Shown here: one piece after another, positions 51,993 through 59,322 of the stretch
Numbering within the stretch: position 1 is the first letter of the stretch
How the letters are laid out: each line of letters opens with the position of its first letter
Assembly (NCBI GenBank): GCA_018266075.1
Contig: JAFEBB010000004.1
Location: forward strand, 143,669 to 207,668
Direction: 5' to 3'
DNA length: 64,000 bases
Origin: Deltaproteobacteria bacterium
GTDB lineage: Bacteria > Myxococcota > Myxococcia > Myxococcales > SZAS-1
Notes under the pieces: generated by a model
The model's database searches: none
What the model saw: the letters and a program-made list of their open reading frames with translations, nothing else
Told to the model about the DNA's origin: nothing
Made by a program: the position numbers and the translations under genes

Positions 51993-52510
51993 CCGATCGC
52001 GATGCCCGCGACGGCCGCGCTCGCGAGCAACCACAGTCCACCGCGCGGATACTTGAGCGCACCGAGCGTGACCAGCGCCGTCACCGAGATCGCCGCGAGC
52101 CCGAAGCCGTTCGCGCGACTCAGTCCGTAGCCCGCGGCGAGCACCAATCCGACGGTCACCGGCGCGAGTCCCTCGGCGAGCGCGCGTCCGAGGCGGGTGC
52201 CGCGCAAGCGACCCCATGCGCGTCCGATCGCGATGGCCGCGAGCGCCGGCGGTCCGCAGAACGCGATCGTCGCCACCGCCGCGCCGCCGAGCCCGCCCAC
52301 GTGCCAGCCGACGAGCCCGACCACCATCGCGTTCGGTCCGGGCGCGGCCTGCGCCAGCGCCACGAGCGAGGCAAAGAGCGGACCGTCGAGCCAGCCGCGG
52401 ACGTCGACGAGCTGCCGCTGCATCTCGGGAATGACGGGATTCGCGCCGCCCACGGCCATCAGCGAGAGCTGCGCGAAGACCAAAGCCAGCGATCCCAGTC
52501 GGCCGTTCAT
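51989..52510 (-). CDS. Chromate transporter half-protein, second subunit
   Basis: 173 residues, one CHR domain: VFAQLSLMAVGGANPVIPEMQRQ and AQAAPGPNAM, followed by several membrane helices. Short CHR proteins work in pairs, here with the gene it overlaps by 4 bp (ATGA). Expected to export chromate or related oxyanions from the cytoplasm. Confidence 0.82.
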   Translation of the reverse strand: MNGRLGSLALVFAQLSLMAVGGANPVIPEMQRQLVDVRGWLDGPLFASLVALAQAAPGPNAMVVGLVGWHVGGLGGAAVATIAFCGPPALAAIAIGRAWGRLRGTRLGRALAEGLAPVTVGLVLAAGYGLSRANGFGLAAISVTALVTLGALKYPRGGLWLLASAAVAGIAIG

Positions 52511-53064
52511 GCGCGCCTCCACGCCCGCCAGACGCTCGCGGGCACCAAGGCCAGCACCACCCAGGGCAGCGGCCACTTCAGCGGGCCCGCGGCCACGAAC
52601 GCCAGCGCCGCGATGAGCAGCATGGGCAGCGACCTCCGCAGCGGCTTCGCGAGCTGCAGCCCCATGGCCCAGACCAGCCCGGCCGCGCCTGCGCCCAGGC
52701 CCACCAGCGCCCGGTGCACCGGGGCGATGTGAACCCAGCGCATGAGCACGGCGTCGATGGCCACCGCGAGCAACGTGGGCACGGCCATCACCCCGGCGAA
52801 GGCGGCCAGGGCGCCACGCCAGCCGCGGTAGCGATCGCCGAGGTAGACGGCGAGGTTGATCACGTTCGGCCCGGGGATGACCTGGGACATGCCCAGCGAC
52901 TCCGTGAACTCGGCGTCGGTGAGCCAGCGCCTGCGGACCACGAGCACCTGCCGGGCCCAGGCCGCCGCGCCGCCGAAGCCGTTGAGCGCCACTTCGAGGA
53001 AGCCCGTGAAGAGCTCGGCGGAGCTCGGTCGGGGCGCTTCGGGCTTCGCGGTGACCGTGTCCAT
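52507..53064 (-). CDS. Chromate transporter half-protein, first subunit
   Basis: 185 residues. CHR domain motif in FLEVALNGFGGAAAW then GMSQVIPGPNVINLAVYLG, and five or six membrane helices. The ATG at 53064 was chosen; a longer reading extends into the LysR promoter. It forms a split ChrA with the downstream half and is transcribed divergently from a LysR regulator that probably controls the pair. Confidence 0.82.
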   Translation of the reverse strand: MDTVTAKPEAPRPSSAELFTGFLEVALNGFGGAAAWARQVLVVRRRWLTDAEFTESLGMSQVIPGPNVINLAVYLGDRYRGWRGALAAFAGVMAVPTLLAVAIDAVLMRWVHIAPVHRALVGLGAGAAGLVWAMGLQLAKPLRRSLPMLLIAALAFVAAGPLKWPLPWVVLALVPASVWRAWRRA

Positions 53065-53140
53065 GTCGAAAACGTAGCCGGACCGGAGGCGCGCTCGCCA
53101 ACGAGTTCCAATCCCCTTTCCATGAGCTAGACTCATGCTC

Positions 53141-54016
53141 ATGCGCCGCCTGCCCTCGCTCAACGCCCTGCGCAGCTTCGAGGCCGCCGCCCGGCTGGGG
53201 AGCTTCACCGACGCGGCGCGCGAGCTCTACGTCACCCAGGGCGCGGTCAGTCGTGCGGTGGCGGGCCTGGAGGCGTGGCTCGGGGTGGTGCTCTTCGCGC
53301 GCGAGGGCAAGAAGGTGACGCTCACGCCCGCGGCGCGCGCGTACCGCGAGGAGATCGCGGCGGCGCTGGATCGCATGGCCATCGCCACGGCGCGCCTGCT
53401 GGAGCAGCGCACCGGCCAGCCCCTGCGGCTCGACGCGCTGCCCACGCTGGCGATGCGCTGGCTCATCCCCCGGCTGCCGCGGTTTCAGGCGCGCTGGCCG
53501 GGCGTGGAGGTGCACCTCTCGACCTCGGATCGCAAGGTGATGGCGGGTGAGCCCTTCGATGTCGCGATCCGGCGCGGGCCGCAAAAGTGGCCGGGGCTGA
53601 AGGCGGTGCGCTTCCTGGACGAGCGCGCCACGCCGGTCTGCGCGCCGGCGCTCGCTTCGCGCAAGAAGCTCTCCAAGCCGGAGGACCTGAGCCAGCACAC
53701 GCTGCTGCACGCGGATCCGCGGCCGGAGGAGTGGCAGTCGTGGTTGAGCGCGCAGGGGCTCTCGAAGCTGAAGCCGCTGGCGAGCCTGCGCTTCGATCAC
53801 TTCTACCTCGCGCTGCAGGCGGCGCAGGACGGGCTCGGGGTGGCCATGGGGCCGCTGCCGATCATCGACGAGGACCTCGCTGCGGGCCGGCTGGTGGCGC
53901 CATTCCCGACGCGCGTGGTGGCGGCACGGAGCTACTACGCGCTCACCGCCCGCCGAGCCTCGACGCCGGCCGTCGAAGCCTTCGTGGATTGGCTGTGCGA
54001 AGAAGGCGCGGCCTGA
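53141..54016 (+). CDS. LysR-family regulator, GcvA-like
   Basis: 291 residues. N-terminal winged helix RRLPSLNALRSFEAAARLGS-type start typical of the GcvA subgroup, with TQGAVSRAVAGLEAWLGVVL as recognition region, and a periplasmic-binding-like effector domain to the end. Divergent from the split chromate transporter (76-bp gap), so it likely regulates it. ATG 53135 is an alternative start. It ends beside TAAC-N6-GTTA copy 6. Confidence 0.88.
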   Translation: MRRLPSLNALRSFEAAARLGSFTDAARELYVTQGAVSRAVAGLEAWLGVVLFAREGKKVTLTPAARAYREEIAAALDRMAIATARLLEQRTGQPLRLDALPTLAMRWLIPRLPRFQARWPGVEVHLSTSDRKVMAGEPFDVAIRRGPQKWPGLKAVRFLDERATPVCAPALASRKKLSKPEDLSQHTLLHADPRPEEWQSWLSAQGLSKLKPLASLRFDHFYLALQAAQDGLGVAMGPLPIIDEDLAAGRLVAPFPTRVVAARSYYALTARRASTPAVEAFVDWLCEEGAA

Positions 54017-54018
54017 TG

Positions 54019-54036
54019 CTTAACCACCCTGTTAAG
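54019..54036. repeat. TAAC-N6-GTTA palindrome copy 6
   Basis: CTTAAC-caccct-GTTAAG between convergent genes; it provides the TAA stop of the minus-strand gene, exactly as copy 1 does at rapA. Confidence 0.8.
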
Positions 54037-54544
54037 GCTGCGTGTTCTCGCTCGGCGTTCCCGGGGGCACGCCGGGCTGGGTGATCGGCGGCGGCGCCGG
54101 CGGCGGCGGGTTGACCACCGACGATCCCGGGTTGAGCGCGTTGTTCACGCCGTCGTTCTGCTGCGAGCCGGAGAAGCTCGTGCCGGTGTTGCAGTCAGCG
54201 CCCACGCACGGCTGGGTAGCGCCGAGGTTGTTGTTGGTCGTCGCCGGCTGGCCGAGCGCGCTGCCCGGCGTGGTGCCCAGCTGCGTGCTCGAGCTGCCCG
54301 AGAGCCCCGTGCCCGGCGAGCAGTTGATGCCCACGCACGGCTGGGCGCCCGACACGCCGATGGAGGGCGTGCCCATTTGATTGCAGTCGATGCCCACGCA
54401 CGGCTGCCCAGGGTTCAGCCCCGTGCCTGGCGCGGTGTTCACCGGGCCGCCGAGCTGATTGGGCGAGCCCGGCGTGGTGGGCGTGGTCTGCGCGAAGGCC
54501 GGCGCCGACAGCAGCGCCGCGATGGCGAAGACGAGCGTGCGCAT
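54032..54544 (-). CDS. Exported protein with three PCVGxxC repeats
   Basis: 170 residues. Signal peptide ends AFA/Q (about 19). The mature chain is low-complexity (Gly, Pro, Thr, Asn, Ser) apart from three spaced copies of QPCVG(I/A)(D/N)C, each followed by Asn or Ser. The paired Cys may form disulfides or bind a metal. C-terminus is Pro-rich (NPPPPAPPPITQPGVPPG). Family not recognised; a surface or secreted structural role is inferred. Confidence 0.7.
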   Translation of the reverse strand: MRTLVFAIAALLSAPAFAQTTPTTPGSPNQLGGPVNTAPGTGLNPGQPCVGIDCNQMGTPSIGVSGAQPCVGINCSPGTGLSGSSSTQLGTTPGSALGQPATTNNNLGATQPCVGADCNTGTSFSGSQQNDGVNNALNPGSSVVNPPPPAPPPITQPGVPPGTPSENTQP

Positions 54545-54664
54545 GGAACACCTCAAGGTCTCGAGCGAGGACGCGTCGCAACCCTGAAGCTATGCAGCGT
54601 CGCTGCGCCGACACCTGCCGTGGCGCTGGTTCGCTCGCTTGTTGGTGCCGGCTCGGCCGCTCGC

Positions 54665-54886
54665 TCAGCCGTCGTGGCGGCGGCGATCGTGGGCGAAGCT
54701 GGCCAGGTCGATGGGCCGCACGGCGTTGTACATCGGGCACGCCTGGCACGACCAATCGCCCCAGCCGCGCTTCACCGCCAGGTCCAGACACGACCCGTAG
54801 CTGAAGCAGGTGAGGTTGCGGTAGCGATCCGGACACGGCTCGGCATGCCGCGTGCGGTACTCGATGGGATTGGGGGTCGCGCTCAC
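54665..54886 (-). CDS. Small Cys-rich protein, unknown
   Basis: 73 residues from a GTG start. Six features stand out: Cys at EPCP, LTCF, GSCLD and SCQACP, giving five cysteines in 35 residues with one CxxC, plus two Trp. This could hold zinc or an iron-sulfur cluster. No signal peptide. Not recognised. The real start may differ; there is no strong ribosome-binding site. Confidence 0.5.
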   Translation of the reverse strand: MSATPNPIEYRTRHAEPCPDRYRNLTCFSYGSCLDLAVKRGWGDWSCQACPMYNAVRPIDLASFAHDRRRHDG

Positions 54887-54956
54887 GCGGCAGCTTGTAG
54901 CAAAGTCACATGCTCAGTTCCATTCACTTTGTGATCTTTCCCTCGGAAAAACACTC

Positions 54957-54989
54957 ATTTCATCCCTGAAATGATTTCAAAGTTGAAAT
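54957..54989. promoter_or_regulatory. Tandem operator ATTTCA-N4-TGAAAT (two copies)
   Basis: Two perfect inverted repeats, 54957-54972 (spacer tccc) and 54974-54989 (spacer aagt), 17 bp apart, in the AT-richer divergent region 54887-55074. They lie 86 bp upstream of the 6-PGDH-like start. A cooperative dimer-of-dimers binding site is likely; the regulator is not known (the nearby ArsR gene is one candidate). Confidence 0.75.
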
Positions 54990-55074
54990 GGTGCTTCGTA
55001 TCTTCGCGGGCGCACTCGGGGTGCGCATCGGCGCAGTTGAAAGCGGGCCGGGGTTACGGTCGGAGGTGGCAACG

Positions 55075-55917
55075 GTGATTGCCTTTCTGGGCACGGGGTT
55101 GATGGGCGCGGAGTTCGTGCGCGGGCTGCTCGCGCGCGGCGAATCGGTCCGGGTGTGGAACCGCACCCGCGCGCGGGCCGAGCCGCTGCGCGAGGCGGGC
55201 GCCGAGCTCGCGAACGATCCCGCGGAGGCGGTGCGCGGGGCGGCGCGCGTGCACCTCTCGCTGGGCGACGACGCGGCGGTCGAGTCCGTCCTCGAGGCCG
55301 CCCTGCCCGCCCTCGCGCCCGACGCGCTCGTGCTCGACCACAGCACCACCGCGCCGCTTCCGACGGCCGAGCGCACGAAGGGTCTGCGCGCGCGAGGCAT
55401 CGCCTACGTGCACGCGCCGGTGTTCATGGGGCCCAAGAACGCCCGCGACGCCACCGGGCTGATGCTCACCTGCGGCGAGGCCGCGCTCCTCGCGCGCGCC
55501 AAGCCCATTCTTCAGACGATGACCGGCAAGCTCCTCGACCTCGGCGCGGATCCAGCGCGCGCCGCGGCCTTCAAGCTCTTCGGAAACCTGATGATCGTCT
55601 TCATCAGCAGCGGGCTGGGCGACCTCTTCGCGCTCGCGCAGGGGCTGAACATCGCGCCCACCGACGCGCGCGATCTCTTCGACTCCTTCAAGGCGTCGAA
55701 CACGCTCGACCTGCGCGGCAAGCGCATGGCCAACGGCGACTACGCGGCCACGTTCGAGCTGGCCATGGCCCGCAAGGACGTGCGCCTGATGCTGGAGACG
55801 GCCGCGGCCACGGGCGCGAAGCTGGAGGTGCTGCCCGCGATCGCGTCGCACATGGACGCGCTCATCGCCCAGGGCCTGGGCGAACAGGACCTGGGCATCG
55901 TGGCCAAGCGGCGCTGA
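55075..55917 (+). CDS. 6-phosphogluconate dehydrogenase/beta-hydroxyacid dehydrogenase family protein
   Basis: 280 residues from GTG 55075, chosen because GGAGG lies 8 bases before it and the Rossmann motif FLGTGLMG then starts at residue 4. Catalytic Lys is in AAFKLFGN, and HSTTAPLPTAER and APVFMGPKNARDATGLML match the substrate and catalytic segments of the family. Members oxidise beta-hydroxyacids or reduce glyoxylate-type aldehydes or imines with NAD(P); the substrate is not predictable. Convergent with the ArsR gene. Confidence 0.85.
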   Translation: MIAFLGTGLMGAEFVRGLLARGESVRVWNRTRARAEPLREAGAELANDPAEAVRGAARVHLSLGDDAAVESVLEAALPALAPDALVLDHSTTAPLPTAERTKGLRARGIAYVHAPVFMGPKNARDATGLMLTCGEAALLARAKPILQTMTGKLLDLGADPARAAAFKLFGNLMIVFISSGLGDLFALAQGLNIAPTDARDLFDSFKASNTLDLRGKRMANGDYAATFELAMARKDVRLMLETAAATGAKLEVLPAIASHMDALIAQGLGEQDLGIVAKRR

Positions 55918-55926
55918 CGGCTGGAG

Positions 55927-56214
55927 CTACTTCTTGCCCACCTCGCGCAGCCAGCCGGTGGCGGAGGCGAGCGCGGGGTGGTTCACCACGTAGACCTGGC
56001 GCTTGCCGCCGGCCTTCTGGTCCTTGGCCTCGAGCACCTTGGCGTCGGTGAGGATGCGCAGGTGGCGGGAGATTGCCGGCCAGGTGCAGTCGAACTCGCG
56101 GGCGATCGCCGAGGGCGCACCCACGCCGCGCATCACCAGCTGCACGATCTCGCGACGGCGCTTGTTGCCCAGCGCCCGGAACACCTGATCCACACTCTTG
56201 CTGCTGCTCGCCAT
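55927..56214 (-). CDS. ArsR-type winged-helix regulator
   Basis: 95 residues: KSVDQVFRALGNKRRREIVQL, recognition helix FDCTWPAISRHLRILTDA, wing GKRQVYVVN. No Cys metal site of the classical ArsR sensors, and no metal-resistance gene nearby; closest to the ArsR subgroup that controls SRPBCC-type genes. The promoter region (56221-56275, minus strand) contains TTAATATAACC. Confidence 0.85.
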   Translation of the reverse strand: MASSSKSVDQVFRALGNKRRREIVQLVMRGVGAPSAIAREFDCTWPAISRHLRILTDAKVLEAKDQKAGGKRQVYVVNHPALASATGWLREVGKK

Positions 56215-56280
56215 CCGGCCCTCCTGAGGCTCAAAACGGTTTGGTTATATTAACACGAAGGTTTTGCTTCTCAATGGCCA

Positions 56281-57681
56281 TCAGCGCGCGAGGATGGTCG
56301 TCTCGCCGACGGCGCCCACCTGGTGGAAGCCGTGCTGCTCCAGATCCTGCTGGTTCTTCGGGCTGCGGAAGATGACGGCGCGGTTCACCTGGGGGTTGGC
56401 CATGGCCTGGAGGTAGCCGGGGTAGCCGGGGCCGGTGTAGAGCACGTTCACGTCGCGGCCCACGTAGAAGCTCCCGCCGCAACCCCAGCGCGACTCGTTC
56501 ACGATGATGAGCTGCTTCAACTCCGGATCCGCGCCGACCTTCATCGTGGCCTTGAAGAGGTCGCTCTCCAGATCCGGGAGCTTGGCGTAGCTCCACGCAG
56601 AGAAGCCTGCGAAGGCGAGCAGTCCCGCCGCCGCCGCGCCCTGGAGCGCGCGGCTGCGCTTCCAGAGCGCGGTGAAGCCCTCGGCGAACGCCGGCGCGAA
56701 GGCGACCGTCACCAGCAGCACCACCGGAAACACGAAGCGATCCACTTTGTAGGCCGTCGACGACAGCGCGTAGAGATACGCAGCCGCCGGCGCGAGCATG
56801 CGATCCGCGCGGATCCGGAACCAGGGCAGCCCGAGCAAGAGCGGCCACGGCATCCAGGTCTTGAGCAGGTCCAGGTAGAACCACCACGGCGACGAGCCGA
56901 ACTTCCGCGCCGCGCCGTCGCCCAGGTTGAAGCGCACGTACGCGAACACCGAGTGCCACGGCCCGCCCCAGCTCGCCCAATCCAGCGCGCCGAGCGCCAG
57001 CGCCACCACGGCGCCGCTCGCGACGGCTCCAGCGATTTGCTTCCAGCGCCGCTCCACCAGCGCCTGCAGCATCACCGCCACGATCAAGCTCGCGAAGCCG
57101 TAGCGCACCACGAAGGCGAGGCCCAGCCAGAGCCCGGCGAGGAGGCCGCTGCGGAAGGGGCGCGCGTCGTCATCGAGGGCGGCGATGCCCGCGACGCCGA
57201 AGAGCGCGCCCATGGGCTCGCCGAGCGTGCGCCCCAGGAAGTAGAGCGAGAGCGCCCAGCCCACCACGATCACCAGCGCCAGCCGCGCCGCGAGCGCGCT
57301 CGACGTCCGCCGCTGCGAATACGCGAGCACGCCGCGGAAGCCGGGATACGCACAGAGCGCCATCACCAACGCGACGCCGAGCCGGTGGGCCATGGGGCTG
57401 GTACCGCCGAGCACATCCGCGGCCTTCATGCCCGCCGCGAGCACCGCCGGCACCGCCCAGTTGCGCAGGCCCTCTTGCCACTCCCACGAGGGAAAGCCGA
57501 AGTGGAACGCGAGCCGATTTGCGGGCTCGAGGAACTGGTACACCTCATCCGGATGGATCCGGCCGCTCTGGAGCGCCGCCAGCAGCGCGGTGAAGACCGC
57601 CGCCGCCGCTGCGAGGACGCGGTCGATCCGGATCCGCGCGGATCCGTCGGCAGGCGGGGCGCTGGCGCTCTCGACGCTCAC
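56281..57681 (-). CDS. GT22 (Alg9/PIG-B-like) membrane mannosyltransferase-like protein
   Basis: 466 residues, about nine membrane helices. The first lumenal/periplasmic loop holds the family motif HPDEVYQFLEPANRLAF and WEWQEGLRNW, with the catalytic acidic residues. Eukaryotic GT22 enzymes use polyprenyl-phosphate mannose; the bacterial ones probably glycosylate envelope lipids or glycans. The closing TVLAR-like segment is soluble. Its GTG start overlaps the stop of the upstream paralogue (GTGA). Confidence 0.78.
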   Translation of the reverse strand: MSVESASAPPADGSARIRIDRVLAAAAAVFTALLAALQSGRIHPDEVYQFLEPANRLAFHFGFPSWEWQEGLRNWAVPAVLAAGMKAADVLGGTSPMAHRLGVALVMALCAYPGFRGVLAYSQRRTSSALAARLALVIVVGWALSLYFLGRTLGEPMGALFGVAGIAALDDDARPFRSGLLAGLWLGLAFVVRYGFASLIVAVMLQALVERRWKQIAGAVASGAVVALALGALDWASWGGPWHSVFAYVRFNLGDGAARKFGSSPWWFYLDLLKTWMPWPLLLGLPWFRIRADRMLAPAAAYLYALSSTAYKVDRFVFPVVLLVTVAFAPAFAEGFTALWKRSRALQGAAAAGLLAFAGFSAWSYAKLPDLESDLFKATMKVGADPELKQLIIVNESRWGCGGSFYVGRDVNVLYTGPGYPGYLQAMANPQVNRAVIFRSPKNQQDLEQHGFHQVGAVGETTILAR

Positions 57682-59147
57682 GGGAACGTCGGCCTCCAGC
57701 CCGCAGGCGGGGGCTGACAGCCGCCGTCGCGTCGATAGAGAACGAACCGCTCATAACGACCCACCTGAACGTACGCGTCGGGCACGCGCTGCACGTCCAG
57801 GGCGATGATGTAGTTCGCGCCGGAGAGCTCCATCTGGCCCATCCGGAAGAAGTAGGGCACCCCGCGATGGAGATACGTGTAGCCACCAGTCCAAGCGGGC
57901 CCCTGGCCGGTCACCACCACGCCGCAGAGGTCGTCGCGCGCTCCGACCTGAAGGAGAAGGCGGCTGGTCGCCTCATCGGCGTGCCACACGGAACGCTGAC
58001 CGCCAGGCCCATTCACATCCTGACCGAGTTCGGCCATGGTCGCGCCCAGCGAAGCGGTGTAACCCATGATGAAGAACGCTGCTGCGAGCAGCGTCGCGGG
58101 CCAGCGCGGCAGCTTGAGCTGCTCATAGATCTGCCCCAGCCCCGCCCCCGCCAGCCCCATCGCGAACGGCACGATGGGCAACAGGAAGCGGAACTCCTTG
58201 TGCGGGATCACGCTGTGCGCGAGCCAATACGCGAGAACGACGACGACGTACCCGCGCGCGCGCGTCCAGATCGCCGCAAGCCCCAGTGGGATCAGAAGCG
58301 CAGACGGGCCGGTCGAAGTCCACGCCGTCTGCAAGTAGTAACCGAATGGTGAAGTCCCCCACTTCGAGGCCTTGCCCTCGATGAGGTTGAACTGCACGTA
58401 GGTGATGAACGCGTGGAACGGCCGTCCCCAGGTCACCCAGTCCAGCACGCCGCCCAGCAGACCGACGATCGCGGCCACGATGGCGAACTGAATCGCATCC
58501 TGCCTGCGCTTCTGCGCGAAGAGCAGCGCCAGCAGGCCCACGACGACCACGCCGTTCTGGTAGCGAAAGAAGACCGCCGTGGCCGCCAGCGCCGCCGCGA
58601 TGCGCGCGCGCTTCGTGCCTGGCTCGAGCAAGAGCACCGCCGCGCCAACAATCAGCGGCCCGCTCACCGTCTCGGTCATGCAGCGCGCGCCGAAGACCAC
58701 CATCGCCGGGAACGACGCCGAGAGCGCGCCCGCGAGCAGCGCCCCGGACGTGCCCGCGAGCTTCTCCGCCAGCCGCATCGACGCTGCGATCCCCGCGAGG
58801 CCCACGATGACCACTGCGACCTTGGCGATGACGATCAGCGTGAGCGCGCCGTGCACACCCAGCGCGGCCGCGAGCTTCCAGAGCAGCCCAATCAGGCCCG
58901 GGAAGAGCCAGGAGCGCGCGCCCTGCTCGAACTCCCAGGGGATGAGCCCGTAGCCGAAGGCCACCCGGTGACCTTGCTCGAGCGACTGGTAGATCTCGTC
59001 GGGCCAGAACATGCCCTGGTCGGCGACCGCGGCCCAGAGCCGGATGGGCGCCGCCAGGCCGAGGATGGCCGCGTAGGGCGCGAAGCGGGCGAGCGAGTGG
59101 GCGCGCGCGGGGGCGGCGGCGGGCGCGGCGTCGACGGCGGCGGTCAC
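57678..59147 (-). CDS. GT22-like membrane glycosyltransferase, tandem paralogue
   Basis: 489 residues. Same architecture as its downstream partner: WPDEIYQSLEQGHRVAFGYG and WEFEQGARSWLFPG at the first loop, and the second family motif HKEFRFLLPIVP. The two share architecture and motifs but little else, so the duplication is old. Polyprenyl-phosphate sugars are the expected donors. First gene of the pair, 175 bp from the divergent arylsulfotransferase, whose promoter probably shares this region. Confidence 0.82.
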   Translation of the reverse strand: MTAAVDAAPAAAPARAHSLARFAPYAAILGLAAPIRLWAAVADQGMFWPDEIYQSLEQGHRVAFGYGLIPWEFEQGARSWLFPGLIGLLWKLAAALGVHGALTLIVIAKVAVVIVGLAGIAASMRLAEKLAGTSGALLAGALSASFPAMVVFGARCMTETVSGPLIVGAAVLLLEPGTKRARIAAALAATAVFFRYQNGVVVVGLLALLFAQKRRQDAIQFAIVAAIVGLLGGVLDWVTWGRPFHAFITYVQFNLIEGKASKWGTSPFGYYLQTAWTSTGPSALLIPLGLAAIWTRARGYVVVVLAYWLAHSVIPHKEFRFLLPIVPFAMGLAGAGLGQIYEQLKLPRWPATLLAAAFFIMGYTASLGATMAELGQDVNGPGGQRSVWHADEATSRLLLQVGARDDLCGVVVTGQGPAWTGGYTYLHRGVPYFFRMGQMELSGANYIIALDVQRVPDAYVQVGRYERFVLYRRDGGCQPPPAGWRPTFP

Positions 59148-59322
59148 GCGCGACCTTCTACCGGGGGCTGCCCTGCGAGTCGAGGCGGACCGAGCGCCCC
59201 GGGAACCGAGCGGCCGAGCGGCAAGCGTCGACGGCGGGCATGCGATTCACCGTTGGCCACTTCACCTTCCGGCGACTCGAGGGTACGTTGCGAAGATTGT
59301 TTGAGGTCAAAGGAGTTTTTAC

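Noticed and set aside
55927..56214. ArsR gene as an arsenic or metal sensor
   Set aside because: No cysteine metal site and no resistance gene nearby; it fits the non-metal ArsR subgroup better.
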